Assembly (NCBI RefSeq): GCF_008974285.1
Contig: NZ_BKZV01000004.1
Span: 418,752 to 482,751, forward strand
DNA length: 64,000 bases
Reading direction: 5' to 3'
Origin: Thermogemmatispora aurantia
Lineage (GTDB): Bacteria; Chloroflexota; Ktedonobacteria; Ktedonobacterales; Ktedonobacteraceae
Under the pieces are notes generated by a model. It was given only the letters and a program-made list of their open reading frames with translations, did not search any database and had not been told where the DNA came from. The position numbers and the translations under genes are program-made. Shown one piece after another: positions 25,707 to 33,928 of the stretch (its first letter is position 1; each line of letters opens with the position of its first letter).

Positions 25707-26581
25707 TCAGCCTTGCGCTCGCGCTGAGCTGGGCTGGCGGCGACGGGCGTCCTCCAGCACCTCGTGTAGGCGCTGAGCGCAGCTCAGCGAAGTATTCACC
25801 AGATAGATGCGCTCGGCGGTGAAGTAAAAGCCATCTGAACCGTGCGGAGGGGCAGACCCCAGCCGCTGCAGGGCGTGCGCGTACTGACTGAGACGCTGTT
25901 TGGGAAGCGGATTTTCAATATCGACGAGGAAGATGGCCGCGAAGGGGCGGAGCAGGCGCGCTCGTGCCACAAAGCGCACGAAGTGGTCCTCCTCGATCGC
26001 TTTGCTCCGCGACTTGCACTCGATCAGCACGGGACCCTCATCGGGAAAGGCCAGGACATCCAGATCGTCCGGGATGGCTGGGGAGGCCAGGCTCACGCCG
26101 TGACGCACCGGCACGAGGCGCTCGTAGTGTTCCACACAGTAGAGCCGCAGCCACTCGGCGACCAGCCACTCTAGTGTATGGCCCAGATCGTAAAGGCGCT
26201 CCAAGGCAGGACCCGCTTTGACAGCGGCCCCCTCTCGGAGCAGCAGCTCCTGGTCGATGAGCATCTGCAGAAAGCGATCATTGGGCAGCTCACCAGGACT
26301 GGCTGCGAGGAGATCACCATAGAGGCAAGGAAGCCGCTCCAGCAGCCGGCGCAAGGCGTGACGAGCAGAGGTAGCCAGCAACAGCGGTAGAGGGCGCGCT
26401 CACTGTACTGGCTGCCATTGGGACAACGCAGCCAGGGCTGCCGAAGCACCAGGGGATCAGTATAGGGCCGGCGTAGCTGCTGCAATTGCCAGCCGCGCCT
26501 GACCAGCTCCTGGTCAAAGCTGTCTCCCAGGATGAAGGCTTCCCGGTCTTCGTAGGGTACCGGAACCGGAGTACTGGCCAT
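25707..26581 (-). pseudogene. Frameshifted PD-(D/E)XK nuclease-like gene
   Basis: The N-terminal part starts at ATG 26581 (MASTPVPVPYEDREAFILGD ... CPNGSQYSERALYR). The rest is in another frame from about 26390 (LLLATSARHALRRLLERLPC ... ARRRQPSSARAQG). Joining the two across a one-base shift gives one continuous protein of about 290 residues. The second half has DDLDVLAFPDEGPVLIECKS, the D...ExK pattern of PD-(D/E)XK nucleases, followed by AIFLVDIENPLP. Either the gene is inactivated, or this is a sequencing error. Both halves look well conserved otherwise. Target and pathway are unknown. Confidence 0.65.
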
Positions 26582-26753
26582 TGGACTGCTCCCTCCATCT
26601 ATCACGTGCCACCAGGTGACACTTCCTTCAGTAAGGAGATGCCTACCCAGACCCCACCCCATGCGGGTAGTTTCGCGAGCGCTCCTTCATGAGGATAGTC
26701 TCCTGACTGGCGTACCAATCAGACAGCGGCTGGTCTGATCCTCCCTGAGCGGT

Positions 26754-26945
26754 TCAGCTCCTGGCGCGTGGCGGGAAGATGCCTACGAGCAGAAAGATGC
26801 CGAAGATCAATGCAAGCAGACTACCAGTGAGGCCGACAACAACGGCTCGTCCGCCGGCGGCAAACCAGAGCACGAGCGGGAGAGCGATAGCGACGATGAT
26901 CAGGCCGAGGCCGGCGGCAAGGCGCCCGGTGAATGCCTGTTTCAC
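26754..26945 (-). CDS. Small two-helix membrane protein
   Basis: A 63-residue protein beginning with GTG 26945 behind an excellent AGGGAGG. It has two membrane helices (LAAGLGLIIVAIALPLVLWF; VVVGLTGSLLALIFGIFLLV) and a short basic C-terminus. Small proteins like this are often membrane-complex subunits or stress peptides; nothing more specific can be said. It stands alone on the minus strand. Confidence 0.6.
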   Translation of the reverse strand: MKQAFTGRLAAGLGLIIVAIALPLVLWFAAGGRAVVVGLTGSLLALIFGIFLLVGIFPPRARS

Positions 26946-27456
26946 GAAAGCCTCCCTTCAAGAATATGCGCGAGACATCGTGCTGCGCGTCAGGCGTATC
27001 AGCGAGTGATCGCGCGAGCACTGCCCGTCGAACGTGAGAAGATCAGCAAACACAACTGTTTCTATGATAGCAGAAAGCGTGAGAGCAGAGCAATGTGAGC
27101 GACAGCTCACCACCTGCCCCTCGCCAGAGGAAGAAAGATCGATCAGGAGCCTGGTGCGCTGCGCTGGGCGTCCCAGGGAACAAGCCAGCGCTGTCCTGGC
27201 TACCGCTGCAAGGCCCTGGCCCTGAACGGAGCGGGGGCCAGAGCGATCGCGGCGGCCAGCGCGCAGGACAGCGCTATCGGGCGAGCCAGATGAGGGGAGG
27301 AGCCTTGAGCGGATCGGTTCGGTACCCTTTCTCTCTTCCTCTCTACTTACCATCGCAGGGAGGGAGAGAGAAAGACTCGCCTGACCTCAAGACGCCGTGG
27401 AAGAGAGGCCAGGCCGCCGACGGCCTGCTGCCAGCCTCGGGCGAAGACAGCCTGAG
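26946..27456. other. Intergenic region without a recognised gene
   Basis: Overlapping frames exist on both strands, but none has a domain or a convincing start. Near the end of the GH30 gene a GC-rich hairpin is present (listed separately). Confidence 0.4.
27410..27427 (-). terminator. Possible terminator of the GH30 gene
   Basis: A CAGGCCG / CGGCCTG stem of 7 bp with a 4-base loop lies 30 bases past the GH30 stop. The minus-strand sequence after it (CCTCTCTTCC) is pyrimidine-rich rather than a T run, so the call is tentative. Confidence 0.35.
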
Positions 27457-29355
27457 CTAGGTAGTGGTGCAATTGACGCCATTCAGCCTGAACCCTGTGG
27501 GCGGGGTATTGCTGCCGTTCCAGGTCCCGTTAAAGCCGGGCGAGGCCCCCAGAGTTGTGCCCGTTGGAATACTGGCGTTGTAGGAGAGATTGGTCACTGT
27601 GACTGTACTGCCGCTCTGACTGAAGGAGCCGTTCCAGCCCTGAGTGATCGTCTGCCCGTTGGGGAAGGTGAATTGAAGCTGCCAGCCGTTGATCGGGGTC
27701 GTCCCCGTATTGGTAATCTGGACCAGGGCACTGAAGCCACCAGGCCACTGCGAGTTGATCGCATAATGGATCGTACAGCTGGCGCCCGCTCCCGGAGTTG
27801 GGGAGGGCGTCGGCGTTGGAGTGGGGGCCGCGGTCGCTGTTGGTGTTGCGATAGGCGAAGGAGTAGGAGAGGGTCCTACTGTTGGCGAAGGTACGGGGGT
27901 CGGCGTTGCCGAGGAGCTGCCAGCGATCACGTAGGTCACCAGCTGGCGGGCGGCAATCGTCGCTGTGAAGCTGTTATTCTGAACGCTCAACGGCGCCTGA
28001 GCCTCTGTATTATGGCTGGCGTCGGTCACATAGGGCACGGCGCTTGCGTTGGTGGGCAGGGCGAGGCCCTGCAGCGAAAGCGTCACCGGTACCGCGCTAT
28101 AGGAGGTATTGAGGATCACGATGGCCAGCGTCCCATCGGTATTGAGGAAAGCCGTCGCTTCCAGCGTAGTATCGCTGCTGGTGGCGCCGATGCGCGTCGC
28201 TCCGGGGCGCACAAAGCGGCTATAGTTGGCGAAGCTCCAGAGGCGCTTGGCCGGTGTCACGGTACCATTGACCACATTAATCAGATAGCCATTGTCGCTG
28301 GCGTTGAAGTTGACGCCCCACCAGTAGAAGAAGGCGTTCAGGTTGGCGGCGGTCAGACCGGTGTAAATCTGCTGGGCCCAGTAGAAGCCGGAGCCATCGC
28401 CGCCGTCGTCCCAGCTATAGTCTGCCGCATCGAACTTGGCCCATTCCGTTTGCCAGACATGGCGGCTGCCCAGTCCCGTGATGGGGGTGGTTGGGGGAGC
28501 GGTATAGCCGTGGCTGGAGAAGAGATCGAGATAGCTATTGGCCGTTGGGTTGGCGAGGATGCCGTTGGCGTAGCTCTGGGCGCTGTCCCAGCCCTCGCCG
28601 TCGCAGCAGACCACCTGTGGCGTTGCTCCTGCCGCGCGCAGGGTTGGCCCCAGGATGGCCACAAAATCGGCGGTCTGGGTGGGATTCATGACCATACTCG
28701 AATAGTAGGTCGAGAGATTCGGCTCATTGAAGGCACCAATCTGCGTCAGCCGAATGCCATCGCTGAGATAGTCGCGGTAGTACTGCAGCAAGTAATTGGC
28801 ATAAGCCTGACGCCAGTCGCCGCTGCTGCAGCTCGCGCCCGGTGAACCGCAGAGGGCACCGCCGTTGGCTTCGTTGCCATTGGTCTTCATAAAGCCGGGT
28901 GCGCTCCAGGCGTCGCCGTAGAACTGCGTGACGCCGTAGCTCTGGGCCTGCTTAGAGAGCCAGACCTGGCCCCAGCTGTCGTGATCCCAGACATAAGTTG
29001 GGGTAGCAGTCGGGCTGCCGGGACTGTTCGGCTCGATGGTGTGGGCCTGGTCCGAGGGCAGCAGGTTGCGCAGAATGGAGAAGCCGGCTCCGCTGGTGGT
29101 GCTGAAGAGCAGATCAAGAATTTGACGCTGCATGCTGCTGGGAGACTGCTCCAATTCTTGAGCGGGACCGAAGGCACCAGAGAAGCCGAAGCCATCGATC
29201 GTCTGATAGCGCGTCGCCCCGTTCACGCTAATCGTTGAGGCGGCGTAGGCCGTGTGCGCTGGGAAGGAGAGGACCACGCTTGCCGCGAGGACCGCGAGCA
29301 GCAGTGCGCTCACGAGGATTGTCCCGGCTCTCCCTGCCGGTTGCTTGAACGACAT
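27457..29355 (-). CDS. Secreted GH30-family glycanase (xylanase-like) with CBM2
   Basis: An exported polysaccharide hydrolase of about 632 residues. It has a signal peptide (ILVSALLLAVLAASVVLSF, cleavage near AYA-A). The GH30 catalytic barrel includes QTIDGFGFSGAFGP at its start, the acid/base Glu in GAFNEPNLS and the nucleophile Glu in VWQTEWAKF. A beta-sandwich follows (TLEATAFLNTDGTLAIVILN), then a Pro/Thr linker, then a C-terminal CBM2 (CTIHYAINSQWPGGFSALVQ ... GWNGSFSQSG). GH30 enzymes of this architecture usually cut glucuronoxylan; the exact substrate is inferred. ATG 29355 has AAGGAGG at an ideal spacing. Three palindromes upstream suggest repressor control by sugar. Confidence 0.92.
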   Translation of the reverse strand: MSFKQPAGRAGTILVSALLLAVLAASVVLSFPAHTAYAASTISVNGATRYQTIDGFGFSGAFGPAQELEQSPSSMQRQILDLLFSTTSGAGFSILRNLLPSDQAHTIEPNSPGSPTATPTYVWDHDSWGQVWLSKQAQSYGVTQFYGDAWSAPGFMKTNGNEANGGALCGSPGASCSSGDWRQAYANYLLQYYRDYLSDGIRLTQIGAFNEPNLSTYYSSMVMNPTQTADFVAILGPTLRAAGATPQVVCCDGEGWDSAQSYANGILANPTANSYLDLFSSHGYTAPPTTPITGLGSRHVWQTEWAKFDAADYSWDDGGDGSGFYWAQQIYTGLTAANLNAFFYWWGVNFNASDNGYLINVVNGTVTPAKRLWSFANYSRFVRPGATRIGATSSDTTLEATAFLNTDGTLAIVILNTSYSAVPVTLSLQGLALPTNASAVPYVTDASHNTEAQAPLSVQNNSFTATIAARQLVTYVIAGSSSATPTPVPSPTVGPSPTPSPIATPTATAAPTPTPTPSPTPGAGASCTIHYAINSQWPGGFSALVQITNTGTTPINGWQLQFTFPNGQTITQGWNGSFSQSGSTVTVTNLSYNASIPTGTTLGASPGFNGTWNGSNTPPTGFRLNGVNCTTT

Positions 29356-29502
29356 GGGTTTCCTCCTTGAAGGCCCGCGAAGGGCAGAGGCCTGCTGACG
29401 TGACCTGGCGATCGTCAAGCCAGCCAGGCCAGGTACCGGGAAATGCAACGTCTCCCCTGACAGGGAAACGGGCACCACCCTGACTGTCCTGGATTCCCTG
29501 CT

Positions 29503-29569
29503 TGAAAATTTTCAGCTCATTTTATGGTCTGAAAATTTTCAAGCGGTTGATAAAGATTGAAAATTTTCA
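29503..29569. promoter_or_regulatory. Three identical palindromic operators upstream of the GH30 gene
   Basis: The perfect 12-bp palindrome TGAAAATTTTCA occurs at 29503-29514, 29530-29541 and 29558-29569, centres 27 and 28 bases apart. It lies 150-210 bases ahead of the GH30 start. Short perfect dyads in arrays are typical binding sites of LacI-family or similar sugar-responsive repressors, and the gene downstream is a glycanase. Roughly 2.5 helical turns separate the sites, allowing cooperative binding. The regulator is not encoded nearby. Confidence 0.7.
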
Positions 29570-29975
29570 GAGTGCTTAGATCAGTAACCGAAGTGAATTT
29601 CTATTTAAGATGGAAAACGCTCAATAGAGATATAGCCTTACCGACTCCCTCCTGTCAAGGGGAGGGCTAGGCAGGAGAAGAGCAGTTTACAGACAGGGTC
29701 TAGGCAACGGTCTTCTCTAGAGCAGGGCCTGGTGGAGCAGGTGAGGAAGGCCGAGCCTGTCCCGTGGAGGGGGCGTCGCTGATCCTGAGTAACTGGACTG
29801 TAGTTGACTTTTCGCGTAGATCAGGTACACTTATAGCTGAGCAGGGAAGCCTGGTAGAGAAAGCAGCTCACCGGCGTCTTCGTGTCGTCTGCGATCCTCT
29901 CTTGTCTCTTCGCCGCTGACAGGATGATCGCGACGCCAACTCAAATTGAGGTTGAAAGGAAAGGAGCACTGGTCA
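29570..29975. other. Divergent intergenic region
   Basis: The space between the GH30 operators and the PKD-like gene contains no gene. It holds an AT-rich segment at 29575-29640 (probable GH30 promoter on the minus strand) and the plus-strand promoter at 29804-29831. Confidence 0.5.
29804..29831 (+). promoter_or_regulatory. Sigma-70-type promoter
   Basis: TTGACT (29804-29809) and TACACT (29826-29831) with a 16-base spacer, about 145 bases before the start of the secreted PKD-like protein gene. Confidence 0.55.
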
Positions 29976-30440
29976 ATGAAAAGGATTTCAGTCCTGCTGC
30001 TCTCGTGCTCAGGAGCCTGTTGTCTGTTGCTCTCCCTGGTGCTTGTCGTGCTACTTGGGGCGGCTCCAGTGCACGCCGCCTCGGGAGCGCCAGAGGCAAC
30101 CGTTCCCGTCGTCTCTGGTTGTCTGACGGCAGCGCCAGCGAAGCAGCAAGTCGCGGTTGGGCAGCCTGCCTACGTTGTCATTACGGTCTCCTGCTATCCA
30201 CCGATCCCCTCTCCTGTCGTAATTGTGAACTGGGGAGATGGCAGCCTCTCCAAGTATCCTGTGTGCGTGGCTGCCTGTCCCGTGCCGCCGGTAGGGCTGG
30301 TTGCTTCTCACAGCTACACTGAGGCTGGCACCTACCTGCCACTCATCTGCCTCTCCGGGGAGGGACCGATTACACCCCTGCCCGAGTGTGTCAGCGTTGA
30401 AGTGATCGTTGTGCCTCTCACGCCGCAGCCGTTGAGCTAG
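29976..30440 (+). CDS. Secreted PKD-like domain protein
   Basis: A 154-residue exported protein. The signal peptide is long and hydrophobic (ISVLLLSCSGACCLLLSLVL ... VHAASG). The mature part contains VVIVNWGDGSLSKYP and ASHSYTEAGTYLPL, the WGDGS ... HSYxxAGTY signature of PKD-type beta-sandwich domains. These usually mediate carbohydrate or protein contacts at the cell surface. Several cysteines (SGCLTAAP, VSCYPPIP, PVCVAACP) may form disulfides. ATG 29976 is preferred, with AAGGAG upstream; an in-frame start at 29946 exists. Its neighbour is a secreted glycanase, transcribed divergently. Confidence 0.72.
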   Translation: MKRISVLLLSCSGACCLLLSLVLVVLLGAAPVHAASGAPEATVPVVSGCLTAAPAKQQVAVGQPAYVVITVSCYPPIPSPVVIVNWGDGSLSKYPVCVAACPVPPVGLVASHSYTEAGTYLPLICLSGEGPITPLPECVSVEVIVVPLTPQPLS

Positions 30441-30642
30441 ATCTGCTCTCCACTCGCTGACGACCTGACCGGCAGCCCAGGACAGGGGCGGGGTTCGTAA
30501 GCAAGCAGCACCGCTGTGCAGCTGGCCCTGCCTGCTGGGGGCCAAGATGCTTCCCTGCTCGCACTCAGCCGGTCTGCGCTGCGCTCCTCGCTTCGGCGCA
30601 TGTCCGTGCTGGGAAGAGGGCTGAGCGGCCTGGCGGCAGGGA

Positions 30643-31344
30643 TTAGACCAGGCGGCGGCGTCCCCAGATCAGGATGTGCAGCTGCGGCAGCACGCGCACA
30701 TTGTACTGATCCCAGAAGGGATCACGTACACGCTCAGCCAGCCAGGCCAGGGCCGCGGGATAATCGGGCAAGGCAGCATCGCCTTCGGGCTGCAGGATAA
30801 TGGGCAGGTGTCGCTCCTTGAAGAACGGATGAGCTTCCAGCAAGGCGCGCAGGGCCTGCTCGTCGTAGTCGTCGCGCACGACGAACTTCCACTGCTGGTG
30901 CTCGGGTGCCAGGCTATGTAAAAACTGCTCAATGACTGGATGGCGCAGGTAGTTGGCCCCGCTGCCGGCGCTGGGCAGCTTGGGCGAGAGGCTCCACAGG
31001 TCGATCAGCGGCACGGCCAGAGCAGGGAAAATGGTGGCGTTCGTCTCGACAGTCAGGTGGTGGCCCTGGGCTTTCAGCAGGGTGGCGAGCTGGGGCAGCT
31101 CCTTCTGTAGCGTTGGCTCGCCGCCGGTGAGGACCACATGGCGGGCGCCGAGGGCGTTCACCCGCTCGGCGACGGTCTCGGGAGGGAGCGTTTCCCAGCT
31201 CCCACCTTCGCGCACGCTCCACGAGTACTTAGTATCGCACCACGAGCAGCGCAGATTGCAGGCAAAGAAGCGCACAAACGTTGTCGGCACGCCCATCAGG
31301 CTGCCCTCGCCCTGGATCGAGCGATAAATCTCCATCACCAACAT
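30643..31344 (-). CDS. queE: 7-carboxy-7-deazaguanine synthase, QueE-like radical SAM protein
   Basis: Catalyses ring contraction of 6-carboxy-tetrahydropterin to 7-carboxy-7-deazaguanine in queuosine (or 7-deazapurine) biosynthesis. Landmarks are EIYRSIQGEGSLMGVPTTFV at the N-terminus, the iron-sulfur motif CNLRCSWCDTKYSW (CxxxCxxC), and HVVLTGGEPTLQ (GGEP SAM contact). The length of about 233 residues is normal. The frame is open upstream to 31593, but similarity begins at the QueE motif, so ATG 31344 (or 31335) is the start. Other queuosine genes are not in the window; the gene stands alone here. Confidence 0.9.
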   Translation of the reverse strand: MLVMEIYRSIQGEGSLMGVPTTFVRFFACNLRCSWCDTKYSWSVREGGSWETLPPETVAERVNALGARHVVLTGGEPTLQKELPQLATLLKAQGHHLTVETNATIFPALAVPLIDLWSLSPKLPSAGSGANYLRHPVIEQFLHSLAPEHQQWKFVVRDDYDEQALRALLEAHPFFKERHLPIILQPEGDAALPDYPAALAWLAERVRDPFWDQYNVRVLPQLHILIWGRRRLV

Positions 31345-31650
31345 CGTCAGAAACCCGTCTCTTCTCTTGATTGACCTCGTCTCTATCTTGCTAGCTCTCG
31401 GCTTGTCTTGCTGGCCGGCTCCCTGAGTGCTTCCCATTCCCGGCGCTCGACGTTCTCGGGAGAGGGAGGAGAGAGGAGCCGCCCGCGGTGGCTGAGGGTC
31501 CTTCTGGCTAGATTTTCTCTGGTCTGTCAAGCGTGCCTGGAACGGGGGGGACGGGACCTTCGATTCCCGAAAGCCCGTCCCAGCGGCCTCCATCTGTCCC
31601 CAGCGCTAGCCCTTGTAGCTCTGGCTGGATAGATTGCGGAATAGGAGCCG
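31345..31650. other. Intergenic region with a GC-rich hairpin
   Basis: No gene. The inverted repeat GGGACGGG (31548-31555) / CCCGTCCC (31574-31581) could end transcription of the NCS1 transporter (minus strand), although no T run follows. Confidence 0.35.
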
Positions 31651-33219
31651 TTAGCTGGCGGCTGCCATCTCTGCAGCGCTGGCGGCGGGCCGCTGGCGCA
31701 GGCGGGGCAGGTTCAGCAGGAGGTAGAGGAGGCCGCTGACAACGGCCCCAATGATGCCGCTCAGGTCCATGCCGCCTAACAGGTGGGCTAATGGCCCCTG
31801 CCACGGCTGACTCAGCCAGGGTAAGGTCGCCGAGCCGATGAAGGGGATGGTAATGGCGAAGCCCACCAGCCAGGAGAGAACGGCTCGCCAGGCCACGCCG
31901 CCGCGATACCAGTAGCGTCCGGCCCGCCCGCGCGTCAGCTCTGCAGCGGCATAGCGTCCCCGGCGCAGCACGAAGAAGTCGATGAGGAGCACGGCGGCCC
32001 AGGCCGGCACCCACAGGTAGGTCAGGAGCAGGAAGTCGATGTAGACGTTGAGGAAGCGGTTGACCAGCTCGCTGTAGGTCTGGGCCTCGCTGAAGCTGAA
32101 GCGGGAGAAAAAGCCGATCCAGCCGACGCCCACCGCTCCGACGAGGCCGCAGAGGAAGGCCGACCACCAGCGCCGGAGCGGGATGTCCATCGCCAGGGCC
32201 ACCAGGCCGGCGGTGTAGACGTCGAAGTAGTTGGCCCAGATTTCGCCCAGAACCACGAAGAGCAGGAAGGGGACCAGCAGCCAGGGAGGCGCGGCGCCGG
32301 TGATGACGCTCAGCAGATCAGGATTGGCCGGGTTGATGGTGGCCAGGGCGACGCCAAGGATGCCCAACAGGGCCGTTGGCAGGCCGATCCCCAGCCCTGC
32401 CCACCAGGCGATGCTGCCGGCGCGCGTGCGCGTGGGCAGGTAGCGCGAGTAGTCGGAGGCGAAGGGAATCCAGGAAGCAATGAGGGCGTAGATGAAGCCG
32501 CCACCGGTGACAATGGCGGCCAGCCGCGCCGGCCCGTGAACTGTGGTCGGCAGGCTCCAGTTGATGCGCGGGAAGAGGACAATGAAGAGCAGGAGGCAGA
32601 AGGCCATGAAGACGATGGCGCCGTACTTTTCGAAGACGTGGACGGTCTGATGTCCGTAGACGGCGACGATGACGGAGGCGATGAGGACGAGGGCGATGGC
32701 GATGAGGGCGGTCTGCGGCGTTCTGGGGAGGCCGACCAGGCTGGCGAGCTGCACCAGGGCCCAGCCGCCGATGACGCAGTCGACGGCGAACCAGCCGACG
32801 GCCATCAGCCAGGTCAGGAAGGCACCAAGATAGGCGCCGCGGTGCCCAAAGACGGCGCGCGCAAAGACCATTTGCGGAGTACCGGTGCGGGCGCCGGTGG
32901 CGCTGGTCAGACCGTGCAGGGCGGCGGCCAGGGCGCAGCCGATGACGATGGCAATGGCGCTGTCAAGCAGGCCAAGCTGTCCCTGGCTCAGACCCAGCAC
33001 GAGCGGGGCCCCGATGGCCAGGGCCCCGGTCAGGAGCGATAGATAATTGGCCATTGCTCCAGTCCAGACAAGTGCCAGCTCGCGCGCGCTGCCATGCCGA
33101 TCAGCTTCGGGAATCGGCTCCATGCCGTGGCGCTCGACTTTGAGGAAATCATCTGCTTCTACTCCCCGTACTTGCAGGATGCCGCTGCCTGATTCCTGTG
33201 GCTCCATTGCTGGCTCCAT
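31651..33219 (-). CDS. NCS1-family transporter, predicted hydroxymethylpyrimidine/thiamine-precursor permease
   Basis: A 12-helix nucleobase:cation symporter-1 protein of 522 residues. Recognisable parts are LTGALAIGAPLVLG, TGARTGTPQMVFARAVFG (NCS1 signature in helix 3), FIYALIASWIPFASDYSRYL (helix 6-7) and VLGEIWANYFDVYTAG. NCS1 carriers import pyrimidines, purines, allantoin or related compounds. A TPP riboswitch in the leader (separate entry) indicates that it belongs to the thiamine regulon. The likely cargo is therefore the thiamine pyrimidine moiety, as proposed for CytX. That assignment is inferred from regulation. The start ATG 33219 follows AAGGAGC. Confidence 0.88.
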   Translation of the reverse strand: MEPAMEPQESGSGILQVRGVEADDFLKVERHGMEPIPEADRHGSARELALVWTGAMANYLSLLTGALAIGAPLVLGLSQGQLGLLDSAIAIVIGCALAAALHGLTSATGARTGTPQMVFARAVFGHRGAYLGAFLTWLMAVGWFAVDCVIGGWALVQLASLVGLPRTPQTALIAIALVLIASVIVAVYGHQTVHVFEKYGAIVFMAFCLLLFIVLFPRINWSLPTTVHGPARLAAIVTGGGFIYALIASWIPFASDYSRYLPTRTRAGSIAWWAGLGIGLPTALLGILGVALATINPANPDLLSVITGAAPPWLLVPFLLFVVLGEIWANYFDVYTAGLVALAMDIPLRRWWSAFLCGLVGAVGVGWIGFFSRFSFSEAQTYSELVNRFLNVYIDFLLLTYLWVPAWAAVLLIDFFVLRRGRYAAAELTRGRAGRYWYRGGVAWRAVLSWLVGFAITIPFIGSATLPWLSQPWQGPLAHLLGGMDLSGIIGAVVSGLLYLLLNLPRLRQRPAASAAEMAAAS

Positions 33220-33534
33220 AATTGGCTTGCTCCTTTCTTTGACAGCTTGCGCTCTGTGGGGTGCGTCAAGCCGCTGGCTGGACTAACTACAGCCTGGATG
33301 GTTCACCAGGGGGCAGGCACTGGAGTGGCAGAGGTACCGGTCTGTCCCAAGGGCGACAGAGGGGCTGCGGCTGCTCTGTTTGCGTTGGTGGGGGAGCTGG
33401 CTGATCGATCGGGCGTTGATGCCAAGGAACGAGGGTGCTGGCTCGTGCCTGTCTCTCCGCCAGCACCTCGGGATCGTTAGGCTGCTCGCTTTGGGGGCTG
33501 CCCCAGCCTGCGGGGCAGGCAATAGGATCAAGCA
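33220..33534 (-). promoter_or_regulatory. Expression platform between TPP riboswitch and NCS1 gene
   Basis: The leader between aptamer and start codon carries two strong stems: TGCCCC / GGGGCA near 33499-33517, and GGTGCTGGC / GCCAGCACC arms near 33431-33466. Neither is followed by a good T run on the minus strand, so control may be through alternative pairing or Rho rather than a simple terminator. No gene is present in this stretch. Confidence 0.45.
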
Positions 33535-33665
<131 letters not shown>

Positions 33666-33712
33666 CGTGACTGCCTGTTTCTCCTTTATCTGCAACGGTG
33701 TTGCCTGCTACC

Positions 33713-33741
33713 TGTATAGCAGATCGTGGCAGCCATGTCAA
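33713..33741 (-). promoter_or_regulatory. Promoter of the riboswitch-controlled transporter
   Basis: On the minus strand TTGACA (33736-33741) and TATACA (33713-33718) are 17 bases apart. Initiation would fall at about 33706, 40 bases ahead of the TPP aptamer. Confidence 0.7.
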
Positions 33742-33820
33742 GCAAGCAAGAGTCGCGCCCCTCGGCGCTCTCTGGCAAAGCGGGACCCGGCTGGCTGGCT
33801 CGCCCGCGGCCTACGGCAGA

Positions 33821-33829
33821 TGCTATACT
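33821..33829 (+). promoter_or_regulatory. Extended -10 promoter for the GH4 gene
   Basis: TGCTATACT combines the TGn extension with a good -10 hexamer, about 100 bases before the GH4 start. No clear -35 is present. Confidence 0.45.
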
Positions 33830-33928
33830 GACTGCAGATGATGGACAATCTGGCATGGCAGTACGCCGGTGGCTGCGGTCGGTCGGCTCAGGCTACCGCG
33901 CCTGCGAGCGCCAAGGAGGCATGAGGTC

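Noticed and set aside
27397-28845. Plus-strand open frame of 482 codons across the GH30 gene
   Set aside because: Antisense to a secreted GH30/CBM2 enzyme with signal peptide and catalytic motifs; the plus-strand product has Gly/Arg-rich composition and no domain.
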